Of a stretch of DNA of 64,000 nucleotides, positions 10,483 to 17,668 are shown piece by piece. Source of the DNA: Methanobrevibacter arboriphilus (GTDB lineage Archaea > Methanobacteriota > Methanobacteria > Methanobacteriales > Methanobacteriaceae); contig NZ_AP019779.1 in the NCBI RefSeq assembly GCF_019669925.1, positions 2,329,272-2,393,271 on the forward strand, in the 5' to 3' direction. The position numbers and the translations under genes are program-made. How positions within the stretch are numbered: position 1 is the stretch's first letter; each line of letters starts with the position of its first letter. The notes under the pieces were generated by a model. It was given only the letters and a program-made list of their open reading frames with translations. It had not been told where the DNA came from and made no database searches.

Positions 10483-10971
10483 ATATTAAGAATTGAAGAT
10501 TTCATTGAAGGTAGTTATTCTTCATTTGAAGCTGAAATAAATCTATGGAAAAAAGAAGTGGAATTGTTTATTAATACTTCAGGAAATCATCATATTTCAG
10601 AAGATCTTTTTGAAGATATAATTAAAATAATAAGTTTTGTCGATGAAAATAAAAGTATAATCCAAGAAACTTTATTTAAGGATGATATTTTAGAGTTAGC
10701 TGAAAATATTACTAGTTCAGCTACTTTTTTAGAATGTTCTTCTGATGAGTGTTATATGTTAGATGATGGTTCTAAAGTACACTTTCCAATAACAAAGGAT
10801 GATTTTTTTAATAGTTTATATATTGAATCATTAACTATTAATTTCAATAAGGATAACTATTCTTTTATAGAGCTCATTTTATTAAATAATCCTGATTATT
10901 TTAATGGTAGCTATTTTATAATAAATATTGATGAGAATAACAACATTGAATTCATAGGATCGAAAGACTGA
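10483..10971 (+). CDS. Unknown-function protein, probable ATA start
   Basis: Not recognised with confidence. With the start at ATA 10483 the protein has 162 residues and begins LRIEDFIEGSYSSFEAE after the initiator; the usual-codon alternative, GTG 10558, has no ribosome-binding site and loses 25 residues that include a well-formed amphipathic segment. The sequence is acidic, has no signal peptide or membrane helix, and ends in strand-rich sequence (LNNPDYFNGSYFIINIDENN). That layout loosely recalls DUF2262/DUF2004-type small proteins, which I cannot confirm. It follows the TPR gene in the same direction and may be its partner. Start assignment is an inference from spacing. Confidence 0.6.
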   Translation: MLRIEDFIEGSYSSFEAEINLWKKEVELFINTSGNHHISEDLFEDIIKIISFVDENKSIIQETLFKDDILELAENITSSATFLECSSDECYMLDDGSKVHFPITKDDFFNSLYIESLTINFNKDNYSFIELILLNNPDYFNGSYFIINIDENNNIEFIGSKD

Positions 10972-11521
10972 CTATAATATTATAGAGTTATAGATTAAAG
11001 AATTTAATTATTTTTATTTAATTAGTTTTGTTTAAGTAATTTTTGTTAGTTATTCTTTATTTAGTTTCTTTATTTAGTTATTTTTGAAGTATTGATTATT
11101 TTTATTATCTTAATAACTATTTATTTTAATAATCTTTTTTTTTTAATTACCATTTTAGTAAAATTATCATTTTATTAAATTAATTATCACAAAAAAGACT
11201 TTATATAAATAAATATTTAAAATATAAATAAAGTATAATAAAATATATTAAATTCAAAATAATATAAGTATTTAATAAATTTAATAAAATTTTAAATTTA
11301 ATAAAATTAATATAATTATTTAATAAAAATTCTTAAAATAAATAATTTCAATATTTTTAATTATCAATGTCTTATATAAAATTTAATATTTATTCAAAAA
11401 TTAAAGATTTCTTAATTTTATAAAAATAAGAATTTTTATAATTATTGAAAATTAATAATTATTTAGAATTTTTATAAATAAAAAATTTATTAAATAATTC
11501 AATGACTTAAGGAAGATATTT
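10972..11521. other. 550-bp AT-rich spacer
   Basis: No gene seen. Mostly poly-A/T-rich text with several T runs near 11130-11140 that could end the upstream transcript. It leads to the NAC ribosome-binding site (AAGGAAG) just before 11522. Confidence 0.5.
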
Positions 11522-11872
11522 ATGATACCTGGAATGAATCCAAAACAAATGAAGCAAATGGAAAGACAAATGAAAAAGATGGGAATGGAAATGAAAGACC
11601 TTCCTGATGTTAAAGAAGTTATCATTCGATTTGAAGATAAAGAACTTGTTATTCCTGATGCTGAAGTAAATCTTATGAATGTTATGGGTCAAGAAACCTA
11701 TCAAGTTACTGGTACTGCTGTTGAAGTTGAAATAGATGCTGAAATTGTTATTCCTGATGAAGACATAGAGATGGTTGCAAATCAAGCTGGGGTAAGTAAA
11801 GTAGATGCTGAAGAGGCCCTAATATCTACTAATGGCGATTTAGCAGAAGCTATTTTAAAACTAAGTCAATAA
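11522..11872 (+). CDS. nac: Archaeal nascent polypeptide-associated complex protein
   Basis: Ribosome-associated chaperone that contacts nascent chains at the exit tunnel; the archaeal form is a homodimer equivalent to eukaryotic alpha-NAC. The Met-rich N-terminus (MIPGMNPKQMKQMERQMKKMG) is characteristic, residues about 30-75 form the NAC beta-barrel (VIRFEDKELVIPDAEV..MGQETYQVTG), and residues 78-116 form a UBA domain (MVANQAGVSKVDAEEALI..GDLAEAILKL). Length 116 is normal. It appears to stand alone, followed by a 21-bp tandem duplication immediately after its stop and then the metallophosphoesterase gene. Confidence 0.96.
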   Translation: MIPGMNPKQMKQMERQMKKMGMEMKDLPDVKEVIIRFEDKELVIPDAEVNLMNVMGQETYQVTGTAVEVEIDAEIVIPDEDIEMVANQAGVSKVDAEEALISTNGDLAEAILKLSQ

Positions 11873-11875
11873 ATT

Positions 11876-11916
11876 TATTAGAAGATTCCTATAAACTATT
11901 AGAAGATTCCTATAAA
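11876..11916. repeat. Tandem duplication, 21-bp period, after nac
   Basis: The 20-base string TATTAGAAGATTCCTATAAA occurs at 11876-11895 and, identically, at 11897-11916. It begins four bases after the nac stop codon. Perfect identity suggests a recent duplication. Confidence 0.9.
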
Positions 11917-11974
11917 TTTTTTATAAGCTTCTTACAAACTTCACAAAAATATTTTAGTATAAATAGTGAAAAAT

Positions 11975-12745
11975 ATGCCAGATTCAAATGAAAATTCTTC
12001 AAATTCTGAAACTGTAATAGCTCATATATCTGATTTGCATGTTAGCAATAATGCATTTGATGATGAGATATTCCTAGAGGTTGTAAATCAGATTAATGAC
12101 TTATGTCCTGATATGGTGATTGTTACTGGAGATCTTACTGACCATGGATATTATTCTGAATTTTTAAAAGCTAAAGAATATCTTTCTATGATTCAATTTC
12201 CATTGTTTGCTGTTCCTGGAAATCATGATGCTCGTAATGTTGGATATGAAATTTTTGAAGAGTTAATTGGGGAACGTAGTTGGGTTTTAACTAAAGATGA
12301 AGATTTGACTGTAATTGGTATGGATAGTAGTGGACCAGATATTGATAGGGGGCATATTGGTAGACCTCAACAATTATGGATGGAAAATGAGTTAAATAAA
12401 TCTTTGAAGAACTCTAATTTTTCTATTGTAGCTATGCACCATCATGTAATTCCAGTTCCAAAAACTGGAAGAGAAAGAAATGTTTTATCAGATGCAGGAG
12501 ATATTTTACAGAGTCTTATAGATCATGATGTTAATATGGTTATCTGTGGACATAAGCATGTTCCTCACCTTTGGAGAATGGAAAATACATTATTTGTAAA
12601 TGCAGGTTCAGTTTCATCTATTAAATTAAGAGGTAAGGATAAAAACTCTTATAATACTTATCATATTCGCTCTGATCATATCGACGTTATTTTAAACAAT
12701 ATCAATGATGAAAAAATATTTTTAGGAAAATTTAATAGAATATAA
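11975..12745 (+). CDS. Calcineurin-like metallophosphoesterase (CpdA-like)
   Basis: Binuclear metal phosphoesterase. Counting from the alternative GTG at 11966, it shows HISDLH (D23, H25), VTGDLTD (D56), PGNHDAR (N86, H87), MHHH (158-160) and CGHKHVP (H196, H198), the complete metal-ligand set in order. The closest familiar group is class III cyclic-nucleotide phosphodiesterases and related small-substrate enzymes; the true substrate is unknown. Length about 256 fits that group. The start may be ATG 11975, with TAGTGA as a weak ribosome-binding site, or GTG 11966. No signal peptide, so cytoplasmic. It precedes a NYN nuclease gene and a GGDD palm-domain gene on the same strand, which suggests a nucleotide-related context. 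Confidence 0.85.
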   Translation: MPDSNENSSNSETVIAHISDLHVSNNAFDDEIFLEVVNQINDLCPDMVIVTGDLTDHGYYSEFLKAKEYLSMIQFPLFAVPGNHDARNVGYEIFEELIGERSWVLTKDEDLTVIGMDSSGPDIDRGHIGRPQQLWMENELNKSLKNSNFSIVAMHHHVIPVPKTGRERNVLSDAGDILQSLIDHDVNMVICGHKHVPHLWRMENTLFVNAGSVSSIKLRGKDKNSYNTYHIRSDHIDVILNNINDEKIFLGKFNRI

Positions 12746-13071
12746 TCTTTTTATAGTTTTTACTTTTTATAATTTTTTATAATTTTTATATTTTAATAAA
12801 TTCTTTTATAATGTTTCTTTGATTTTATTTAATTAAATTTATTTAATTTTGATTTTATTTTTTATTTTAATTAATTTAATCAATTTAATTAGTCTTATAA
12901 GACTAATTTATTTTGTTTTTTAAGATATTTAGTAGTAAAATTTAAATATATGTTTAACTATTATATTATTATCGTAAACATTATTGGAAATTATCTCTAT
13001 TGGAATTTCATTTAATATAATTCATACTTAATAATAATCAATTTTAATAATAATCGATTTTTGGTGATAAA
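12746..13071. other. 326-bp AT-rich spacer
   Basis: No gene. Contains an inverted repeat AATTAGTCTTATAAGACTAATT-like palindrome around 12888-12909 (arms TTAGTCTTA / TAAGACTAA), a plausible hairpin terminator after the metallophosphoesterase gene, and the GGTG ribosome-binding site of the next gene at its end. Confidence 0.6.
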
Positions 13072-14115
13072 TTGAAAGTTATCATAGATGCATCTAATGT
13101 AGCCCATTTTGGTAAAGGAAATGATTCAAGTCCTAAGTTAGCTAATATTCTTTCTGCAGTGAAAGCATTAGAAGATAAAGGGTATGATTTTGTTATTATG
13201 GCTGATGCTTCTCTTAAACACGAAATTGATGATAAAGAAAAGTATGTTCATTTACTTGATGAAGAAGCTATTGAAGAAGTTCCAGCAGGTAACAATGCAG
13301 ATCATTTTATTCTTGAGTTAGCTGAAGAAGAAAATGCAAAGATTCTCTCAAATGATCTTTTCAGAGAGTTTAATGATGAATTCAAAGATATACAAAGTAG
13401 GAGATTGCCATTTTCCTTTGATGGTGAAAAAATAACTATTGGAGAATCTAAAAAACCAAAAAAGGATAAAAATATTCTTCAGCATATATGTAATGATATT
13501 CTTTTATCTATTGAAAGTAAACGATGGGAAGTTTATAAAGGAAAGGAAGGAATTGAATTTAGCCCATTAAACATAGCTAAAGAGTCCATAATCCGAATGG
13601 ATAAGTCTCAGCAAGATGGAGTAGGTAATAAAATTGAGGGCTTATTTTCTAAGCTTCCTATGTTTGATAAGGTTATGGATATGGTGGAAGATGTTGAAAC
13701 ATCGGCACCTTATGTTATTTTTGTTTTAGTTCATCCTAAGGATTATAAGGAAGCTGTTAAGAGTGCAGGTAATATTTCTGTTACTATTGCTGACAGGCTA
13801 AGACTCGATAAAAGGCCACTTATTGCTGTTAGAAATGATCTTTTCATGAAACCAGGTACATTTGAGCTTAATATTCTTTATTCTGATGAAGTTGAAGAGG
13901 AAGCTCCTTTTAACGTTGAAATTAAAATTAATTCTCATGATGAGGTTTTTATAAAGAAAAATTCTCGAAACATAGCAAGTACTGTAGCTGGAAGAATGGG
14001 ATCTTGGAAATTTCCGTTTGTTGCTGTTAAACCAGATATTATTTTAGAAAAACCTGGGGAATTTGAGACTTATTTGGATAAAAATGAGAAATATGGGAAA
14101 AAGGAAGATAAATAA
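13072..14115 (+). CDS. NYN/PIN-like ribonuclease with C-terminal repeat domain
   Basis: The N-terminal 100 residues look like the NYN (Zc3h12a-like) branch of PIN nucleases: VIIDASNVAHFGKG opens with the catalytic Asp6, MADAS gives Asp45, NNADHFIL gives Asp77 and ILSNDLF gives Asp95, a near-complete acidic metal site. The rest, to residue 347, is a separate domain containing two related alpha/beta units (VIFVLVHPKDYKEAVKSAG.. and FNVEIKINSHDEVFIKK..) each ending in a P-L/F-I/V-A-V strand. TTG 13072 sits five bases after GGTG. Expected activity is metal-dependent RNA cleavage; targets are unknown. It lies between a phosphoesterase and a GGDD palm protein. Nuclease call is supported by motifs; the C-terminal domain is not identified. 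Confidence 0.72.
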   Translation: MKVIIDASNVAHFGKGNDSSPKLANILSAVKALEDKGYDFVIMADASLKHEIDDKEKYVHLLDEEAIEEVPAGNNADHFILELAEEENAKILSNDLFREFNDEFKDIQSRRLPFSFDGEKITIGESKKPKKDKNILQHICNDILLSIESKRWEVYKGKEGIEFSPLNIAKESIIRMDKSQQDGVGNKIEGLFSKLPMFDKVMDMVEDVETSAPYVIFVLVHPKDYKEAVKSAGNISVTIADRLRLDKRPLIAVRNDLFMKPGTFELNILYSDEVEEEAPFNVEIKINSHDEVFIKKNSRNIASTVAGRMGSWKFPFVAVKPDIILEKPGEFETYLDKNEKYGKKEDK

Positions 14116-14203
14116 TTATTAGATATTTAATCTAAATATGATAATCTATAAGATTAATAATATATAAGATAAATAATCTATTTTAATAAACTCAATTTAA
14201 ATT

Positions 14204-14247
14204 TATACTACTTAAATATTAAGGTATACTACTTAAAAATATTAAGG
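14204..14247. repeat. Tandem duplication carrying the ribosome-binding site
   Basis: Two head-to-tail copies: TATACTACTTAAATATTAAGG (14204-14224) and a version with two extra bases at 14225-14247. Both end in AAGG; only the second, extended to AAGGGGG, is correctly spaced for ATG 14257. The first is a relic or decoy site. Confidence 0.85.
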
Positions 14248-14256
14248 GGGCAATAA

Positions 14257-15462
14257 ATGGCTGATCATGGACTTACTAGATATATATTTAAACTTTTAAC
14301 TAAGCATGAAATCATTAGTATTGGCACTAAATATTATCCAACAACTCCCTTAGAAATTGAATATGTTGAAATGTTTAATTTCACTCAAACTATGCTCATG
14401 GAGCTTGAAAAAGCAGAAATTACAACTGATAGTATTTTTTACAACCTATTGCGTGATGTTGGTGAAGAAAATATTCCTGAAAACCATCATTTTTATGAGT
14501 TAAAACCTGCTGAAAATAAAATTGAGGAATTTGCTCTTGTAAGTAATATTATAATGGGTAGTGACCGTTATCTTTATGTTGAGCTTTCTAATTCAAGTTT
14601 AATTATAAATGAATTTTCTAATATTATAATGGAAGAAAAAGGAGAGATTGTAGAGCAAAGTTCTACTGAAATTGTTTCGAAACTTCTTTCTAAAAATGAT
14701 GCTATTAGAGTAGCTATTAAATTAGTTGGAATGGGTCTTGATAATGGTATTAATGTTCGTGCTGCTGTTGGAATGACTGGTGCTGCAGCTATAGAACGTT
14801 CAATTAATCTTACTAAAGAAGTTGGTGAGGTTTCAGGTGTTGGTTTTACTAAATTAGGTGGAGAATATGCACTTGTTTTTGATTCTAATTTTTTAAAGTC
14901 TTCTGCTACGACTCCAGAACTTCAAAATTATCTTTTTATAGATGTAATTGATTCTACTAAGTTTATTAATGATTATGGTAGGGATAAATTAGTTGAATTA
15001 ATGACTGGTGTTAAAAATTTCATGGAAATTGAATGTAATGGAAAAATTGAAGGATATAGAGAAGGTGGAGATGATTTAATTGCTCGATTCCCAAGTAAAG
15101 ATTTAGCTATTCGAGCAGGTCTTGATACTGCATGGTATATTCTTAATAATGGTGCTAAGATTAGAGCAGGTATAGGAAAAAGTAGAAGAGAAGCAGGAGA
15201 GAGAGCTCAACTTGCCGATGAAGTTCAAATATCAAATCCTTTGTCTTTAGTTGTCTTTGATCTTGCTAATGGTCTTTATGCTTATTATATTCCTTCAGAA
15301 TTTTTTAGAACTGTTATAAATTTACTATTAAATAAAAGAGCTAAGTTAATTGGAATTTTTATTTTAGTATTCATCCTTGTTTACTTCATGACTATTTTAG
15401 GTTATTGGGAATATAGTTTTGTAATAGTCATTTTAGCAGCTTTATATGCTTTAGCTTCTTAA
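14257..15462 (+). CDS. Membrane-anchored GGDD palm-domain protein (nucleotidyl cyclase / GTP cyclohydrolase III-like)
   Basis: Residues 225-325 read as a palm domain of the cyclase/GGDEF/Cas10 type: strand LFIDVIDSTKFINDYG with acidic D229 and D232, then YREGGDDLIARF with GGDD at 270-273, then KIRAGIGKSRREAGERAQLAD. The order and spacing resemble archaeal GTP cyclohydrolase III (ID..YG, GGDN, KAGIG). Residues 150-208 (INVRAAVGMTGAAAIERS, then GGEYALVF) look like a preceding, degenerate second copy, again as in that enzyme. Two hydrophobic helices at about 364-383 and 386-400 anchor the C-terminus in the membrane, unlike soluble cyclohydrolase III. It may make a nucleotide product or messenger. 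Motifs are visible; the activity is inferred. Confidence 0.62.
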   Translation: MADHGLTRYIFKLLTKHEIISIGTKYYPTTPLEIEYVEMFNFTQTMLMELEKAEITTDSIFYNLLRDVGEENIPENHHFYELKPAENKIEEFALVSNIIMGSDRYLYVELSNSSLIINEFSNIIMEEKGEIVEQSSTEIVSKLLSKNDAIRVAIKLVGMGLDNGINVRAAVGMTGAAAIERSINLTKEVGEVSGVGFTKLGGEYALVFDSNFLKSSATTPELQNYLFIDVIDSTKFINDYGRDKLVELMTGVKNFMEIECNGKIEGYREGGDDLIARFPSKDLAIRAGLDTAWYILNNGAKIRAGIGKSRREAGERAQLADEVQISNPLSLVVFDLANGLYAYYIPSEFFRTVINLLLNKRAKLIGIFILVFILVYFMTILGYWEYSFVIVILAALYALAS

Positions 15463-15610
15463 CTAAACTAAAAATTTTATTTATCTATAAAAATAGTATT
15501 CTATTTATAAATTTATTATTTTAATTCTATTTATAAAATTATTATTTATAAAATTAGTACTCGTTTATAATAGTATGTTGATATTGTAAAAATAGTTTTT
15601 AGGTTTTTTA

Positions 15611-15808
15611 TTATAATTCTTCTTCGCTTCTTCTTTTAGCTTCAAGAAGTAGCTTTGTAACTTCTTTTGACCTAGCTCCTTTGTCTAATCTCCAATTAAT
15701 TGATGCATTTTCATCTAACCAATTAGCTAAGTCTTTTGGAAGAGATATATTCATTCTTGACTTTTCTGATAATTTCCAGATTCTGTCAACTTCTTCTTTA
15801 TTTACCAT
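15611..15808 (-). CDS. Small ribbon-helix-helix-like DNA-binding protein
   Basis: A 65-residue protein whose middle (RMNISLPKDLANWLDENA) is the beta-strand plus first helix of a ribbon-helix-helix fold, followed by SKEVTKLLLEAKRRSEEE as the second helix. Such proteins are dimeric repressors or antitoxins. There is no ribosome-binding site before the ATG at 15808; instead a TATATATA element lies about 22-30 bases upstream on the minus strand, so the mRNA is probably leaderless. No toxin gene is adjacent, which makes a regulator more likely than an antitoxin. The divergent spacer to its right has several inverted repeats that could be its operators. The fold call is moderate. Confidence 0.7.
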   Translation of the reverse strand: MVNKEEVDRIWKLSEKSRMNISLPKDLANWLDENASINWRLDKGARSKEVTKLLLEAKRRSEEEL

Positions 15809-15964
15809 TATAAATACATTATCTTTTTTCTATATATATTTTTTTTGGTTTATTTTAGGTTTTATTCTTTTATTTATATTTTTATATATTTGTGTATATT
15901 TTTATATTTTTATATATAATTCATATATAAATTTTTATTTATCTATATAAATAATTTTATGTGT

Positions 15965-16202
15965 ATGTGTGTATGTAATCATTTATTTACCAATTATTTT
16001 TATTAAAATAGATATCTTTAAAAATCTTATTAGTTACAGTCTTTTTATCATTTATATTAATTATAAAGATTTTAATTTTAATTTACTATTTTTAAATACT
16101 TTTATTAGGTTTTTATATCATATTTAGAATTTTTATTTGAAAATCAAATTATTTAAATTTAAAATTTTATTTTTGTACATTTGTGTACACACATACACAC
16201 AT
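15965..16202. repeat. Distant 12-bp inverted repeat
   Basis: ATGTGTGTATGT at 15965-15976 is exactly complementary to ACATACACACAT at 16191-16202, 214 bases apart. G/C-containing alternating strings like these stand out in this AT-only spacer. Confidence 0.7.
16182..16191. promoter_or_regulatory. TGTGTACACA palindrome (candidate operator)
   Basis: Perfect 10-bp palindrome preceded by a second GTAC-centred string TTGTACAT (16174-16181). TGTAC-type palindromes are typical targets of small ribbon-helix-helix repressors; the RHH-like gene lies 370 bp away. Confidence 0.4.
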
Positions 16203-16253
16203 AATAAATTATATATATGGTTATCAATATATGATAAAATTGCATTGTTGATA

Positions 16254-16293
16254 TTAAGTAACATGTTCTTTTATAAAACAACATGTTGCTTAA
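16254..16293. repeat. Hairpin with 14-bp arms
   Basis: TTAAGTAACATGTT (16254-16267) and AACATGTTGCTTAA (16280-16293) are complementary except for one position, with a 12-base loop. Each arm itself contains the palindrome AACATGTT. It could be a double operator or an RNA hairpin. Confidence 0.75.
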
Positions 16294-16711
16294 TGTTTCT
16301 TTAAATAGAATCATCAATTTTGTAGTAAAATTGTCTGTGATTCATTATTGAATCTTATAATTATGGTTTCTTATAATTATGGCTATATGATTATATTTGT
16401 TACTATAATTATGATTATATCTATGACTTTTTACTCAAATTTATAGACTGAAATAAAAATGGACTTATCAAATTACTCATAATTGAAAATAAATATTAAT
16501 ATGAGAGCAAATACAAACAAGTATATTTTTATTTTAGTTTATTATCTATCAAATGATTAATTCAGTATGTTTAGAAATCAGTAAATAGACAAATCATTAA
16601 AAATCATAAAATAAACAAAATAAACAATTCTTCATTTATTATGAGAAAATCATAAGGGTAATTAAAGATCATACGAATGATTAAGATTGTTTATGAATTA
16701 GTTGGCGGATG

Positions 16712-16743
16712 TTTCAATTTCAAAAATCAATTTGCAATTGAAA
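16712..16743. promoter_or_regulatory. Nested inverted repeats just upstream of a promoter
   Basis: TTTCAATT (16712-16719) pairs with AATTGAAA (16736-16743), and inside it CAATT-TGC-AATTG (16728-16740) is a smaller palindrome. A TATA-like TTTATATAC follows at 16770-16778. The arrangement suggests an operator controlling the gene at 16848. Confidence 0.5.
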
Positions 16744-16769
16744 ATAGTATTTAAATCTTTAAGGGTGGA

Positions 16770-16778
16770 TTTATATAC
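16770..16778 (+). promoter_or_regulatory. TATA box for the 16848 gene
   Basis: TTTATATAC preceded by an A/G-rich stretch. Transcription would start near 16795-16800, giving a leader of about 50 bases ending in GGAGG at 16839-16843. Confidence 0.5.
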
Positions 16779-16847
16779 TTTTCAAATTCATTGGTGTGGC
16801 TCAATGATTTAAGACTTATATTATACGACTTATATAATGGAGGAAGT

Positions 16848-17165
16848 ATGAGTTCTAAAAACAATGATGGGAAGATAGTAATAGCTTTAATAATCTCATT
16901 GATAGCATTTGGATTAGGGTCTGGTATTGGAATTGCTGTTGGTATATCTGGAGATAGTTTTAATTCATCAGATGCTCATGAACCAGTTAATACTACTATT
17001 GATGTAACTAACAATATTAGTCAAGATAATCCTAATTATAATATGGACGCATATCCTTTTGAGGAAAATAATCTATCTTCTGATTCAAATTCATCAAATT
17101 CAGGAGTTTATTACTCTGAAGAGGATTTAGTAAAAAATAATAGTCATAGTATAACAATAGGTTAA
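16848..17165 (+). CDS. Small membrane-anchored exported protein, unknown
   Basis: A 105-residue protein with a short polar N-terminus (MSSKNNDGK), one hydrophobic helix with small residues (IVIALIISLIAFGLGSGIGI) and a Ser/Asn/Asp-rich extracellular tail without structure. It is a type-II anchored or secreted protein; the tail has several N-x-S/T sites for N-glycosylation. ATG 16848 is chosen because GGAGG at 16839-16843 precedes it; a start further upstream at 16791 would add unrelated residues and has no ribosome-binding site. No family is recognised. The elaborate operator-like upstream region suggests regulated expression. Confidence 0.6.
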   Translation: MSSKNNDGKIVIALIISLIAFGLGSGIGIAVGISGDSFNSSDAHEPVNTTIDVTNNISQDNPNYNMDAYPFEENNLSSDSNSSNSGVYYSEEDLVKNNSHSITIG

Positions 17166-17668
17166 ATTTTTAAAAAATAGTAGTTAACCCCACAAAACTA
17201 GCTTGCTTTAGGTATTCTTAACCTATTTTTATACACTTTTTAAATTAAAAACTTATTATAGTGTTTATTTATTTAAACCTTTATTTGAAATATTCCTTTA
17301 TTTAAAATTTTATGTTATATTTTTACTAATCATGCTTGCTAGTGTTCTGCTATTTTAACTTTAAAATTATCTATTCCTCTTTAAGCATTGTTCGTATTAG
17401 TATTGTTTATATTATTGTCTTTTAAGTATTTTTCATAGTATTATCTTTTAAATATTATTTATATAATTTAAAATTAGCTATATAATTTAAAATTAGTTAT
17501 ATAATATAAAATTACAATAAATTATAAATTATCAACATTTTTTTATTAGATATTTGATGTTAATTATGTAATTTATAATGGATATATACAAATATTAGAT
17601 ATAACAAATAAATTTATTAACAAATAGATTTATGAAGACTTTATTAAATTAATTTTATCAGGTGTATA
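17166..17668. other. 503-bp spacer
   Basis: No gene seen. It contains three 19-bp tandem units of the form ATATAATTTAAAATTAGCT at 17461-17517 and leads to argJ, whose GGTG site lies just before 17669. Confidence 0.55.
17461..17517. repeat. Three tandem 19-bp units
   Basis: Units at 17461-17479, 17480-17498 and 17499-17517; the first two differ only at the second-last base (GCT/GTT), the third is more diverged. Confidence 0.8.

Larger units (their letters stand above)
15809..16847. other. 1-kb spacer rich in inverted repeats
   Basis: No protein gene found. It contains TG/AC-rich inverted elements (15965-15976 against 16191-16202), a TGTGTACACA palindrome, a 14-bp-arm hairpin at 16254-16293, repeated CTTATAATTATGG-like strings near 16350-16385, and an operator-like palindrome in front of the promoter of the 16848 gene. 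This is by far the most structured spacer of the window. Confidence 0.6.

Noticed and set aside
16791..16847. Longer N-terminus for the 16848 protein
   Set aside because: It has no ribosome-binding site, encodes unrelated residues and contains the leader with GGAGG at 16839, which belongs to ATG 16848.
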